A stretch of 64,000 nucleotides of DNA from Rachycentron canadum (Eukaryota; Chordata; Actinopteri; Carangiformes; Rachycentridae). The stretch spans positions 15,516,398 through 15,580,397 of the forward strand of contig CM076653.1 in the NCBI GenBank assembly GCA_038496675.1. The letters are read 5' to 3'. The notes beneath the pieces were generated by a model, which saw nothing but the letters and a program-made list of their open reading frames with translations, did not search any database and was not told where the DNA came from. Positions 1 to 12,611 of this stretch are shown one piece after another (the first letter of the stretch is position 1; every line of letters begins with the position of its first letter). Made by a program: the position numbers and the translations under genes.

Positions 1-1125
1 GCTTCCCTTGCCTGTCCCTCGCTATACTTGGTCCAACATTGCCTTGGATTTTGTCATAGGACTCCCACTTTCAGAAGGCAGCACAGTCATTCTGACCATC
101 ATAGACCGTTTTCTAAGGCAGTACACTTTGTCCCTCTCCCCAAGTTGGCCTTAGCCATTTTCAGGCTACATGGAAATCAGCAGGATATTGTTTCTGACCG
201 GGGTCTACAGTTCACATCCCAGGTATATAAAGGTTTCTGTCAAGCCTTGGGTGATTAATCTCTTCTCTGGTTATCATCTGCAGACTAACGGGCAGATGAA
301 GCAAGCCAACCAAGACCTCAAGGCAGCCTTGCATTGTGTCACCATATGCCACCCTGCCTCCTGTAGTACTTACTTTACCACTTACCACCATAGGTATGAT
401 CCCCTTCTCTGGGTTTCCATCCCCCCTGTTCCCCTCCCAAAAGAGAATGTTGCGGTTCCCTCAATGCAGGCACACCTGCACAGCTGCCAGCAAGTCTGGA
501 GGGAGGTCCATTCGGCGCTCCTGTGTACAGCGGAACGATCATCATCGCTCCCCCGCTCCTGCCTTCCAGCCTGGACAGAAGGTCTAGCCTCTTCTTGGGA
601 CTTATCTCTCCAGGTTGAGTCCCAGTCCAACTGGAGATGGAGAAGGTAACGACTCAAAATGCCCCCATCGTTCAAAGTTCATCCTACTTTCCATCTCTCA
701 CTCCTGAAGGCTGTCTCCACTCGTCCGTTATGCCCTCCGGCCAATCCCCCTCCAGCCCACCAGCTCAGGGGTTTCAGTATCTCGTAGACTGCGAGGGGTA
801 TGTTCCAGAGAAACACTCCTGGATCCCTCGCAGTCTTAGTCATCAGAGACTTCTAATAGTAACATCCTGGAAAGCCCAGGAGGGCACCTGGTGACACCCG
901 TTGAGCCTCCAGTATATTACCACCAGCTCTCCGTCCATTCTTCGCCAAATTGTTCCTTCAGCCTTATGTGATCATTGTACAAGAAGCCAACTCCCCGCCC
1001 TACCTTTATACAGTCGTCCAGTTGGATTGCCAAACACCGGCCTGCTCCTGCCCCTGCTGCCTCACTTCACCTTTTGTTAAACCTTTGAACCTAATTCCCC
1101 TGAGTCTGCTTCTGGGTCCAGTTTA
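1..1125 (+). mobile_element. Ty3/gypsy LTR retrotransposon remnant (integrase to 3' end)
   Basis: Decayed 3' part of a Ty3/gypsy-type element, cut by the window edge. Translating the first 250 bases in two frames gives integrase-core words: ALDFVIGLPLSEG near 40-85, then after a frameshift near 110 SKAVHFVPLPKLAL and IVSDRGLQFTSQV (about 110-230). A stop follows at 256, and the core resumes in another frame with SGYHLQTNGQ (about 268-297). GFQYLVDCEGY at about 760-800 matches the chromodomain-like tail of these polyproteins, and the AT-rich end near 1075-1120 resembles fish gypsy 3' ends. The reading frame changes at least three times and the usual catalytic Glu after TNGQ is replaced, so the copy cannot encode an active integrase. 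The exact 3' boundary is an estimate. Confidence 0.85.
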
Positions 1126-4039
1126 AACTCAAATTACAAACATCTAAGCACAAACATTACAGGCTTGTTGTGATACATTAAGCTGCACTAAGGCTTTATG
1201 ACAACATCTTATCACGGCCTTGATAGATTCTAACATTTTCATCATGGGCGACGAATCATTTACATACAGGAAATACTGCTGGATATATACCTCTAATGCA
1301 TTCATACCAAAGCTACACACCTAGATATTGCCTGTGTTAGAAATGTATGGATTTCATTATTTGAGTCATGCCATTATATTATTAGAATAAGTCATTTGGG
1401 AGTTATTTATTTACGAACAAAGGTTAAATGGCTTCTCTTCTACATTTTATATAGAATTTCACTTGTAATAGAGGTAGAAAATAACACTATAAATTATCAT
1501 TGACTGAATCCCAAATATACACAAATAATCATCGAGAAACAGGAGCTAATAACACTGAGGTAAGAGAAGAGGCAGAGAAAAAGTGTGATCCAGATTTCTG
1601 CAGCAGCCCTCAGTGTAACAGAATCCACTTAATTTCAATTGGAGCTGAAAATGATAAACAATCTGAATAATGTTCCTGAAGTGGTCTAATCTCTTTAGGA
1701 CAGAGAGAGCTGGAGGATGGAGGGCAAGATGGGTGAAGAGGATTGTTAATTTGATCAAAATGGTGGCTCAAGTAGTGGAGGAGTCTGGAGATTCAGCCCA
1801 CAGGGAGAAATCTCTCCCTCCTACTTTATCCTGTTACATATTACTCTGTCTCCCACTGCTCAGCCTAATATTTAAACTCAATTATTCCTCCCACATTTTC
1901 ACAAAAAGCCACATCGACTGGGGAGAGTGTTCACACTGTCCCTGGGTGTGTGTACCAGCAGTGCTTTTCGATTGGGGACAATATTAGCCTTTTATTAAAT
2001 CTCGCCCAGTCAGTGTCCTCCACCTTAGATATGATGGATATGATGTGGTTTGTTTGGTTGTGTGTTTGGTTACATGCTGTATGAAAAATGAACAAGGCTC
2101 TGTCTGTACAGGAAGTTCTCCTGAACCAATTGACTGACTAATGGATGGTTTAGTTAGATCTTGGCAAATTGGGAGCCAACTTTGCATCAAACTAACATGG
2201 TATGAGGTCAAAGCTCTTATTTCACTATTCAGTCCACATTGCAACTGTCACCAGTGGTCCTGATGTTTGGGTAGTGAATGACAGATTGAGACTTTTTATC
2301 CATAGTCTGAACGCCTGTTCCTCCTTAGGGTCACTTGAGGCTGTGTGGGTGTTGCATCAGTTTGTTTCCTGGCGCCTACCCTCTGGAGGTTTTCTAGTCA
2401 TTTCTGGGACTAGTATCTGGAAAACCTACCTGAAGCCAACATGTATAATCTAATTTTCAAGAAACAGAGACTCAATCTCAGAGTTAATAAATATCCAAGT
2501 CTCCTGCTGAATGTCAGAAGGTCTGAATGTCAATTGTAGCCTTTTACATTGTCGACAAAGACCAGTGGAAAAGGGGATTTCCATTGCTAATAAACCCTAA
2601 AGGAAAAACAAGATTGTGTTGCACAAAGTAATGCAGAACAAAGAGGAATCAGGAAGATAGATTATCAACTGTGGTAGTTGTTTAGTTGCTGATCTCACAA
2701 TCTGTTTTTATTGTCTCTTCCACACTGGATAACCTCAGGGTTTGTCTCCAACCTGACTGACCACCTGTCTTTTGATAGCAGAGCAACAAAGCAACAGACA
2801 TAAAACACGAAGTGTAATAAACTGAAGTTGAGTCGTTTGATAGGACACCAGATTTCAAAGGGAGATGAAAATGTTTTTTTTTTTTGTTTGTTTTTTTTGT
2901 TTTGTTTCATCTGGAGGACTAAACCTTTCACAGGCACGTGTTTCATTCGCACATGAAAACACTGTTTGTGACGTTTCATGGTGTTTCATGAGAGGCGCTC
3001 TCCCTTCTCATTCTAGAATCTTCCATTTTCCCCGGAGACGTAGAATGCAGACCTTTTGTGACCACAGAGGATTCAGTCACTGTATTTTAACCATCTGTGC
3101 TGCACAGTTTTAGCATGAAAGCCAATTACCCAGTCGTCCTCCAACACCAGGCCCACAGAGCAAATTATTATAATTCTGACATTTTCTCGTTCCTTTGTCT
3201 CCCACCAATAATCCACTTATCTTCCTCTTCTAACAGATTATATTTTTCAGGATGTTGCCGTTTTTTGTCATCTGACAGTGGCATGAATAATTTAGCAGTC
3301 ATGAAATTTTTAGCCTCCTCCACCTCCGTGGTAACAAGAAAAGCCACTCTGTGCACAGGATGCAAAGTCACTATTTATTTATGAGGAGATGCCCCACAGC
3401 TGAGGAACACAGAGAGACTGGAGCTGGACAGAGGAACACAGCCCTGACACCACCCATTCATCAGCACTGAGCAGTGTGTACAGTATGTTATTATTAGCAA
3501 GGTCAAAGCTGTGCAGCATGCTGACTCCCAGTAGCAGGTCGCTGAGTGACTGGCAGTCCAGCGGGGATTATTGAGGCTCCCCCACAGGAATACAAGCAGC
3601 CGCTTCAAGTGAATGAAAAACTAGAGAGTGAAATCACTTAACTCTTTCGAGCAATGTAACCTTCCATCATGCCTGTTGCGAAGGATGGATGGATTCTCCG
3701 TGGTGAAAGATGGGAGGCTGTGCAGCGTGATTCTTCCATTTCTGTCCACAGTCGCCTCAGCTTTGATTATTCTCAGAGCACAGAATGATCACACATTATC
3801 TCACACGGCTGATAGGGACATGATCGATACTAATGACTCAACAATTACTTGGTCATCTGCTGAGATTTCTCACTTTGCAGCCAAAAAAGCCTGACGCCTA
3901 CATTTCCACTGAGACCAACGAGCTTAGGCTCAATTTAAACTGCCCACGATGGTTCACGTCAGCCTGTCACTGAAGATGTATTTAATAATATGCAGTATGG
4001 CATCTGATTACACAAGGTTTGACCAAAGAAATCAACGCA
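1126..4039. other. Intergenic, no gene recognised
   Basis: AT-rich unique-looking sequence. Short open frames on both strands show no family signature or splice-flanked exon. A T-rich tract (T9, G, T3, G, T8) lies at about 2873-2900. No promoter or RNA gene is evident. Confidence 0.5.
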
Positions 4040-4505
4040 CAAGTGAAAACCATCCAGTCCTCCAACCTGAACAATCAACAAACAGCAAATCTTACAACCC
4101 TCTGATAAGACCCATAGGAACGTCTCCTGAAATATGCAGCCTGTAACCAAGAGCAGCGTGCCTACCTTTGTCACCATAGTTTAAATAATAATAGTCCTGG
4201 CTTGTTCTGGTTTAGGAAAAGATGGTGATTTAAGTTGAAATAAGTGCCTCATCAACATTTGACAATAAATAATAGAAACAACATAAACTGCTACTCTCAC
4301 ATGGGAATCGAATATCACTCTCCTGTGTCATATTCCTGTGTTTGTCGACTCATCCATCCCAACCTCCCCCTGACGTGGACTTTATCGCTGCGCTTTTTCC
4401 TCTTCGCTCCTGTCGTCGTTACTATGACCACTAGATGTCGCCTAGCAGCAGAACCTGACCACGAGGCCATGATAACCTGCTGGCAGACGACCTATGGGCT
4501 CATTT
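4040..4505 (+). repeat. Dispersed repeat family R2, copy 1
   Basis: This stretch aligns by eye with 29205-29780 over most of its length. Shared words include AACCTGAACAA, CTCTGATA-GACCC, AAAAG-TGGTGA-TT-GGTTGAAATAAG, CTCTCACATGGGAATC and CTTCGCTCCTGTCGTC. Copy 1 lacks a block of about 100 bases present in copy 2. I see no coding capacity shared by the copies, so it looks like a non-autonomous element or other dispersed repeat; I cannot name the class. A CTCF-like word lies inside it (4428-4444). Confidence 0.75.
4428..4444 (+). promoter_or_regulatory. CTCF-like motif inside R2 copy 1
   Basis: CCACTAGATGTCGCCTA resembles the vertebrate CTCF core of the form CCACTAGATGGCGC, with one mismatch in the GGCG block. 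The matching position in R2 copy 2 is also conserved. Binding is an inference from the motif. Confidence 0.35.
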
Positions 4506-5254
4506 TGAACAGGAGGACCGTCTCAGGAAAAACCATTAGTGAAATATGTTTCAATACCGAATTACACAAAAGAACGCGAGTGGCAATTAAGGAAGGACAT
4601 GAACCTAATAATCAATTGACTGGCTCAGCATCAGTGGAGGCTGAATCATTCTGCAGATTCGAGCGTGTGATTCACTTCTCGAGGCATCGTAGCTGGATGT
4701 TACGTTTCCTAACACCTGTGTCCACAGGCCTTTTCACGGTGATTTTAACATAGTCATAGTAGGAACAGTGGGCAACTGCTAGGTGTTACTAATATGACTA
4801 AGAATGGCGACTGTATGCTCTGCCATGACAGTGTGACATGACCTTTCTTTATTTAAACCTGATATAATGTCCTGTTTTTACAGGATTCAAGAGTCCTTTC
4901 TCAAAATCAAACTTTTAAAAAACAGTTCCTTTTGTCTCTTGCCATTTGAGCACAAATGTAATTTTCAAGATCCATTTCCACAGCCTCTGTGTAGTTCATC
5001 ACTAGTTCCACTTCAGTTCAAGTCTGTTTCTAAGTGGCACCGAATCCAATTAAAGGTTTTCAGGAAAAACAATAGCTGCTAATGTTACTGTAAATAAGTG
5101 TCACCAGTAACGCCACATCAATACTTTACAAAGGTGTAGCTGTGTCAGAGGCCACAGCCAGGTGCACACTGGGATAATAGCAGCACACATATAAAGCAAT
5201 AACACTCTTTCTTATACAAGTTTGTGTGTTTCCACTTCATGGTTCAAAAATAAT
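4506..5254. other. Intergenic, no gene recognised
   Basis: No domain-bearing frame, splice-flanked exon or clear repeat is visible. Part of this could be diverged flank of repeat R2. Confidence 0.45.
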
Positions 5255-5400
5255 TTAAATCTAATCAAATCTTTGGTCTCACTGAGATTAAAATCTCCTC
5301 TTCAAAGGAGACCTGGGAACAAGAAGTAGTCACAAGACAATCAGCAACAAGGACAACACAACAACACAATTCAATAATTAAGAAACAATTATTAACAATA
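5255..5400 (+). repeat. Dispersed fish repeat (GAGATTAAAATCTC type)
   Basis: The core CACTGAGATTAAAATCTC followed by GGAGACCTGGGAACAAGAAG and an A/C-rich tail (ACAACACAACAACACAA) matches, from memory, a widespread teleost repeat with a GAGATTAAAATCTC palindrome. Only one copy is in the window, so family membership rests on recollection. Confidence 0.55.
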
Positions 5401-6597
5401 ACATTTATAATACTGTCTTCGTTGTAATTGTGTCTTTTGTATGTTGATGCTTATAATGGCTGATTTTGATGTTTGAAATGCAATCTTCTTCCTGGTGGCT
5501 TTGTGGTGTAAAATTAAGTAGATTGATTGAACTCTTCTCATGTATCATTTATAAAGATAATTAATGGGAGTGCATCTTGACTCAGATGACCTTGTCTGGA
5601 GATACCTGTTTAGAATAAATGCTGGAAAAATGTTGCACCACTCAAGGTAAAAGGATGAAAGTGATAACAGCAAGAGGACCTGGATCACTCAACACAGCTT
5701 GTGGTCGGGAAAATATGTCACTCCATCTTTGTGTTGTTCCATCCAAACAATGACTTTGGGCCAAATAATTACTGCACTGTAGAAAAAAACACTAGAGTTG
5801 TGTTTCTGCTCTTTTTGTCTTTATGTCGGTTCAAATCTCATTTTGTTCAGTTTGTTTTCTTTTTACTGTGTTTTAAATGTTGTCCTCCTGAGTACTTTGA
5901 ATTGTTTCCATACAAATAAACTTCCCCTCAATTACATATAAACAAATAGATTATGATATATTCATGATCCCCTGAGGGTAGATCCTAATGTAAAAACAAC
6001 TACATCGATTGTTTATTCAAACATCTGAGGCTGCTGGTTTCGGGCAGAAATTTGGACAAAGTGTCTTTGGCATCAGATGTTTGCATCACGTTGTTTACCC
6101 ATAGTGAACGTTGGTTTCTTCTGCCCATGATATTTCGTTAAATGCTCCCTCTTCTTCTGATAACCCGCAGGCGTTACGTGTTGTTTTTCACTCATAAACA
6201 CTGACATCAAGGAAGTGACCATTTATAGCAAATGGCGCAACTGAATCCAAGCGGTGATGGCGAAAACGTCACTGCTTGTTAACAGCATTAACGGAATTTA
6301 TGCTCCATGTTTTATGGCTACTAGCATGGAGCGCCTCAAAACAACAGAATCACTGCAATCTGCCTCCAGGATTGAGAAGATGGCAAGAAGAACAAGTATG
6401 TTGTAGTAAGTGGGCAGCAGGCAGATGTGTCAGGTTATTATGTCAGCAATGTAGATCTGAATGAATATTAGATGTTACATGGCTGTGGATCCCCTTTGTA
6501 ACGCATATTACATATAGTTGGAGCTCAATCAGCGTGGTCTGGACTGACAGACAGTGTTGGGGAAAACTTAATCAAAAGGTGGTGGGGCCCCCCGGGG
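5401..6597. other. Intergenic, no gene recognised
   Basis: Unique AT-rich sequence; the short frames lack family signatures. It ends in a GC-rich run (GGTGGGGCCCCCCGGGG) immediately before an assembly gap. Confidence 0.5.
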
Positions 6598-6996
6598 NNN
6601 NNNNNNNNNNNNNNNNNNNNNNNNNNNNNNNNNNNNNNNNNNNNNNNNNNNNNNNNNNNNNNNNNNNNNNNNNNNNNNNNNNNNNNNNNNNNNNNNNNNN
6701 NNNNNNNNNNNNNNNNNNNNNNNNNNNNNNNNNNNNNNNNNNNNNNNNNNNNNNNNNNNNNNNNNNNNNNNNNNNNNNNNNNNNNNNNNNNNNNNNNNNN
6801 NNNNNNNNNNNNNNNNNNNNNNNNNNNNNNNNNNNNNNNNNNNNNNNNNNNNNNNNNNNNNNNNNNNNNNNNNNNNNNNNNNNNNNNNNNNNNNNNNNNN
6901 NNNNNNNNNNNNNNNNNNNNNNNNNNNNNNNNNNNNNNNNNNNNNNNNNNNNNNNNNNNNNNNNNNNNNNNNNNNNNNNNNNNNNNNNNNNNNNNN
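6598..6996. other. Assembly gap (399 N)
   Basis: Run of 399 undetermined bases, flanked on the left by G/C homopolymers and on the right by a run of 11 G. Apparent open frames across it are artefacts of translating N. Confidence 0.99.
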
Positions 6997-9157
6997 GGGG
7001 GGGGGGGTTGTTTTAGTTTAAACATAGCAAAATATAAATGAATGATCGGTTGCTGACATGAAACACTTTTTCCTTTAAAACCACACTCAGTTCATCATTT
7101 CCATTTGTTACAAGAAAAGTCAAAATGTAGCTGCTTTAGAATTTCCTGAGGCTCCCCAGGGGATGAACCCCCCCCCCCACTGGATACTCTGTGACCTTAA
7201 AGCATGGCATTTCATCACAAATGTTTTATATTTCAAGAAGAATGAAATAATAATATGATAGCCTGCGAATATTTAAAGCGCTCTACTTTGTGTTTCGTTT
7301 TCCAGCGCCATCAGCCATTGTAGACAGTTCAGATACGGCTGAAGATCCCTGACTTAGTCTTTGCAGAACATCCTGTAGTGTTCACTCTCATATTAATCTT
7401 GTCTTTAATGTATTTTTCTGTGATAAGAGTTGAAAGCCTCAGAGGCGCTCAGCATCAGAGAAGATCCTGAGATAGAGATGAGCCAGCGGCAGCCCAACGG
7501 CCGGCCCTGATAAAGCCACAGGAGATCCAGCGAGTTTCCTGTGACACCAGCTTTCACAGCAAATCTCCCAGAGGACAGCTGCAGAGCTTCATTAAGAGCT
7601 GCCCACTTCTGATAGCACAAATCAATCCCACAGAAGCTACAGTCTTCATATGTGTGGCATGTCTGACAACCTTGCAATTTACCTTTTGGTCTATAAAAGG
7701 AAGCGTTTTCTTGATTTATGCGAGTGCAGTCTGGGGTTTGTCGCGCACATTTGCCGTACACGTGCCTGAATGTACACTGAGGGAGTGTTGTAACTGTTTA
7801 ACAGCACACTGTGCGAGACCCCTCATGCACTGCCTCACTAATGATCGAGTGTCTTCTCTGCACAATAGGGGACATAACAGCCTTGAAATTGAAACGGAGC
7901 AGTGACATTTTGAAAAGCGAACCTTGATTTGGATCCAGCCTGGAAGTCAATAAAAACTCTGAAGTAAATTTTAAGTGTGTTTACAGGTGATGGGGAGTTC
8001 TACTGCAGACAAAAAAGTTTCATAAAGCCCGTTGTGTCTCTAGAACGCGTCACATGAAGTCTGACAGATGTTCTCCGATGTTGGTTGGATGTGCAGAATA
8101 CGTAAAAAATATAACATTTGGCACTAAGAAATTGTAACATGTGGTTCTGACATGTGGTGATTTGTATACATTTATATATATTTGTATACATACACTATAA
8201 TAATTAACACTCTACTAGTAAAATATAAAGTATGAATTAACATTAACTGTATCTCTGATCCTGACCCACTGACTGGGAGTCAAACAGTAACATTTTTTTT
8301 ACCAAATTTTGCCATGAATGCCAGGCCATGAAAAAGAAATATCAAACTTTATTTGGTTTCACGTTTCCTTCTGAGATTTCTTTTAGAATTTCCAATCTGT
8401 TTTCTTATATGCACATTGAAAATACAACATGTGGATGGAGATGTTGCTTGTTAGGAGAACAGGATTGTCTTATTTCTGCATTTAAATACCTGAGTAATGA
8501 CTGTGGAGGGTCCGGAATGAATATCAGCCTGATAGTGAGTTTTAGCTTCGTAACTTTGACACCATTGACAAAAGACTGACCGCTGCCCCCTGATCAGCCT
8601 GTATCTCTTACAATGCTAAAAATAATCAGCTAAAATCTGGATGGGTTAGTCTGTAATGTCTCACAGAGTCAATCAGCAATAATTCTGAAAGCTTTATGAC
8701 CTCTGTATTTTCCATTTACAGGCTTCTAGAAAGGGAGAAAAACATATGACAATGTCAACAAGATAAAATGATCACTTGAGATTAGACAGCTACTCTCATG
8801 GCTACATTTGATGACTTCTTATTTCTCAAACAATGAATTTACTCTTAGGTTGAATGGAATTGTAGATGTGTTTGCTGCTGCTTTGTTATTTAAAGCCTTA
8901 TTCTGTAAATTAATGCTTACGGCGTCACACAGCTCTATATGGTGTAAACAAGTACCACAGATGTGTGTTGCCCCAGACTGAACTCACCACTAAAATACCC
9001 CCTTTTTTAAGTGCAGCGTCTGTTGCATAAGCTCAGGATTTCCAGCAGTATAACTCTCCCACAGGAACATGCGACACACGCATGTAGACTTACACACACA
9101 CACACGTGGAACACACCCTTCACAGGTCAGCCCTGCCGGTGCTGAGGAAAAGACCAC
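6997..9157. other. Intergenic, no gene recognised; unique GC-richer patch 7430-7720
   Basis: No exon was identified. The patch at about 7430-7720 has higher GC than its surroundings and an open minus-strand frame of 118 codons (7405-7761), but the translation matches no family I know. It could be a conserved non-coding element or chance. A C-run (about 7169-7178) and small AT tracts near 8160-8210 are the only simple repeats. Confidence 0.45.
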
Positions 9158-9174
9158 TGGCGCCCTCCGGTGGT
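9158..9174 (-). promoter_or_regulatory. CTCF-like motif
   Basis: On the minus strand the sequence reads ACCACCGGAGGGCGCCA, close to the CTCF consensus CCACCAGGGGGCGCC with two substitutions. It lies in sequence not assigned to any repeat. Occupancy is not shown by sequence alone. Confidence 0.35.
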
Positions 9175-10554
9175 GAAGAGGAGAGGCAGGGGAGCCAGGA
9201 GGCAGAAGGCACATTTGGATTTGTCCAGAAGACGGAGGCAGCCTTCATTAGCGCTGACGAGCAGCGTGTCGAATATGTTAACAGGCTGCTGGGCTCAGAC
9301 TCATATTAACCACACGAGCGTGTGACATTTCCTGAGAGGGGGGAGCGGGGGGGGGACTGATTGAAAAACGCCTGTATGTGTTGTATGTGACACTGCGTCA
9401 TCGTCCCTTCCCTTCAGTCCTGACGACACAGACACACTAACACAACATTCCTGTGAGACTGATCAGAGTGTACAGTGTGTGCTGCTGTGTGCTCGATGAG
9501 GACGGCTGCTGCAGGGAGGGGGGATATGGGGGGGGATGTGTCTTCAGGTCTACCGCAAAACTTATTCAGTTCCACACAATATAATGCGAAATTTAAACAC
9601 AATTCACAGCCTTCCATCAATGTCTTCGCACAGATGCAGACACATCTGACCTCGTGGTGATTTACTGATATTGAGAACAGATGAAAATGATGTCAAGAAT
9701 CACTTAACAGGATGAATATTTGTTTATTTTGTGTTTTCAGAGTGAAATAACTCAACTCAATGCAACTTTTTCATAGTTTCTCTTAAAAAAACTTAAGTCC
9801 TAGGGGAGTGTCAGAATCACATTACTGCACTAATAGCGCTGATGTCTGCCTGCTGGAGACTACAGTCACTACGGAAGAGAGAAAGGGAGAAGGAAGAAAC
9901 CAAGACAAAAAAAGAGATAAAACACCATCAGTGTTTAGCCATTAAAAGCAAATGGCCGTAGTTTTGTATCCAGAGCATATGGAGAAACTTTTTTTAAAGG
10001 GACCCTCCACTGATTTTACACTTCATGCACAGCTCATTCATCGTTGTTAGTGCGACTGAGTGCTCTGAGCTCAGCTGTGTCAAGCCTGAGAAACTCATTT
10101 TTAACAGAAACTTTAATCACAAAATTATAAATTACAAACTAGAGGTCTGTAGGCATTTACTCGACAGGAAGGCTCTAACAAAAGACACTTCATTCAAGTG
10201 TGCTGGGAAACGTAGGGTGGTGGCTTGGATGTTATGACCGCTGCTGCTCCTCTTTCCATTTTTCTTCTTTTGAATCCAATAACTTGTGATATTAAAATTG
10301 TTGGATAACTCCTTTAAAGGCCAGTAATGCTGGTCTTTGAGTTTTAAGATTCATATGCAATAATGAAAGATGAAAATTTAAATTTTCATCTTCAGTATAT
10401 TAGCAGCAAAAAGAGGAAGAAGAGAAGAACAAAGGCGACAACTCTAGAGACCATCTTGAGATTGGATCACAGCAGCCAACATTACGACTACAACTACATT
10501 AATACACCACAGGAAGGTGACTGATGGCCGATTCAAAATCCAGGGCTGACTAAA
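9175..10554. other. Intergenic with G-rich tracts
   Basis: There is no exon signature. G-rich runs occur at about 9336-9356 and 9515-9540 (several G3-G9 tracts with short loops), which could form G-quadruplexes. The stretch at about 10000-10320 has the look of a dispersed repeat but has no second copy here. Confidence 0.45.
10367..10392. repeat. 26-bp perfect palindrome
   Basis: Every base from 10367 pairs with its partner up to 10392, with no spacer, centred on AATTTAAATT. It is AT-rich, so chance or cruciform extrusion are both possible. Confidence 0.8.
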
Positions 10555-10750
10555 ACATCCACCTATTATCTGTACCACTTATCTGTGCAGGGTCGCAGGG
10601 GGACAAAGAACCATTCACACTCACGTTCACACCTAGAGGCAACTTAGAGCGTGTCCAATGTCTTTGGACTGTGGGAGGAAACCGGATTACCCTGAGAGGA
10701 CCCACGCAGGAGCACACAGAAAGGCCCCAGGCCCAAGGTTTGACCCCAGA
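10555..10750 (+). repeat. Dispersed repeat family R5, copy 1
   Basis: It shares an ordered series of words with 41361-41665: ATC-GT-CCACTTATC-GTGCAGGGTCGCAGG, CATTCACACTCACGTTCACACCTA and GTCTTTGGACTGTGGGAGG, followed by an ACCCACGCAGG block. From memory this is one of the most common teleost dispersed repeats. Copy 1 has lost an internal block. It has no coding capacity. Confidence 0.8.
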
Positions 10751-11400
10751 ACTTTCACTTCATGTCATCTTACTCACTACAACTGTGAAGCATTTTATTT
10801 ACTCTATTATAATAAATATTCAGATTAACAGTCATCAATTGTGCCCACTTCTTAATTTGTCATGATTTAGGAGCCAGGTTTTAAATTTCTTTAAATATGC
10901 TTTTTTTTTTTTTTCTTAAACACAACAGCAAAAGTACAACAAATGGGTTTAAAGGTGTGTGTTTCTGCTCAAATATCAGCTGCAAACAATAGCAGCTTCT
11001 GCTAACACAAAGCAATAAAATAATAGAAGCAAAGCAGTTGTATTGCATGTATGCTGATTCCTACTTTCCCATTGAGCTCTCGCAGGCCAGTCAGAGACAG
11101 CCAAAGTCTCGTATGGCCCCTGGATGTGCCCAGGTCTGGTATAGGGCCTGAAAAGGAGCCCTGTGGTTGACCATCCCTACTGTATCAAAGTAGTAGCAGT
11201 AGCAGAAACCTCTAGCAAAATGGAAATCTCATGGTTTCCAGAGTGCAGTGACAGCAGCAAATCATTTGTTACCCTTAGCAGACCTGACCCGTGCGTCAAA
11301 CCTGGACAAAGTGTTGAGCTTCACTGAGAAACTGAGAGAGGGAAAAGTTTTGAAGGACCTTTGCGATCGGAAGTTTGGGAGTTGTTGAGTGGAGCTGATC
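10751..11400. other. Intergenic, no gene recognised
   Basis: AT-rich, with a T-run at about 10901-10914. No exon or promoter is evident. Confidence 0.45.
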
Positions 11401-11620
11401 AAAGAGGCACAAACAACCGCAAGCAGACGTTGACCACAAAGACAGATGTAAAACAACCACAAACACAATGCTACTACAAAGACACTCAAACAACGACAGA
11501 GAGCTGTAAATAGGAAACAGACACTAGAGACATGGCTCATTTGTGTCTCTTTAAATCTGGAGGCCTTGCTCTTATGTAGAAGAGGAGGGGGCCTCTCACC
11601 TGTGCCCAGGGGCCCATTGT
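11401..11620 (+). repeat. Degenerate tandem repeat and dispersed fish repeat tail
   Basis: Roughly 11401-11525 is built from diverged units around ACAACCACAAAGACA. It is followed by TCTTATGTAGAAGAGGAGG and GGCCTCTCACCTGTGCCCAGGGG blocks that I recall from a common teleost repeat. A 92-codon minus-strand frame here is a by-product of this composition. Confidence 0.45.
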
Positions 11621-11751
11621 CTTATGTTCTTTCCACATGCTCCGTGCTCTGTGTGATCTCTCGGTGGATGCTCAGGTCATTACCATTGCCTGCCTGTGCC
11701 TTTTGTTCAGCTCTCCCCTGCTTTGTTTCAGGATATAACTATTTTTTTGTT

Positions 11752-11785
<34 letters not shown>

Positions 11786-11798
11786 TGTGTGTGAGTGT
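11752..11798 (+). repeat. (TG)n(AG)n microsatellite
   Basis: A compound dinucleotide run: TG repeats, then AG repeats, then TG again. Confidence 0.9.
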
Positions 11799-11957
11799 TT
11801 GTGTCTGAACACTCACTTTAACGTGTACAAAGATGAAGGGTACGGCAAATTAGAGAATGCATCTGCCTGGCGTCTGAATAACAAATAACACCATTAGTGA
11901 GACAGGGGTGTTTTCTGCCAGGTCCTCCAAGATGAATGGCTGTGTCACTGCCTCTCA

Positions 11958-11983
11958 CAAACACACACACACACACACACACA
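11958..11983 (+). repeat. (CA)n microsatellite
   Basis: Uninterrupted CA dinucleotide run of about 13 units. Confidence 0.9.
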
Positions 11984-12611
11984 AACTCACATACCCACAG
12001 TCATATGGATGTAAGGCTCTAGTGTAGAGCTGTCATACCTGTAGATGACATAAGTGTAAATGTTACCAATCAGACCGTCTGATCTGTTTCTCTGCCTGTG
12101 TGTTAGTCCTCGTGTCCCTCTCTGTACCTTGCTCACGTTGTTATTCAGGTCTCTGAGGTTCTCTATTAGTCCTTATGTGTTACCGGTGTGACTTTGATGA
12201 ATGTCACTTTTACCTGAGGTTGGTGGTACACTGGTGGGAAGGACAGTGTCGGCAGAAAAGACTCTTCCTCTGCAGTTTCTTCACGTGTTCTACTTTGCTG
12301 TTGGTGTTTGATGGGGGCGTTTGAAGCAACGTGTTTTACAGAACAGTGTCATCCCTCCCCTCCATTCCTGGCCTTGACGTGATCCTTTCCTGGAGCCACT
12401 CCATCTGATGAAACACAACACTTGATTTGTCAAAAGGCAATTCCCAGAATAAAGCTAATGGAAACCTCGGCTCGGCCTCGGCTGCACTTCCTGTTTGGTA
12501 CTAATTGGCCAGTTTTAGCAAGCTAACGCATCAACACTGGAAATATTATAGCTGCTAAACGTCTTGTGTTGGCACAGCATGAAATACACTGGTGTTTTTT
12601 GGAGGGGTGTA
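11984..12611. other. Intergenic, no gene recognised
   Basis: Unique-looking sequence without exon or repeat signature. Confidence 0.45.

Noticed and set aside
6525..7025. Long open frames across the N runs (also 30042-30572)
   Set aside because: They consist almost entirely of untranslated N; artefacts of the gaps.
7405..7761. 118-codon minus-strand cysteine-containing frame
   Set aside because: No family match, no splice or promoter context; kept only as a mention of a GC-richer unique patch.
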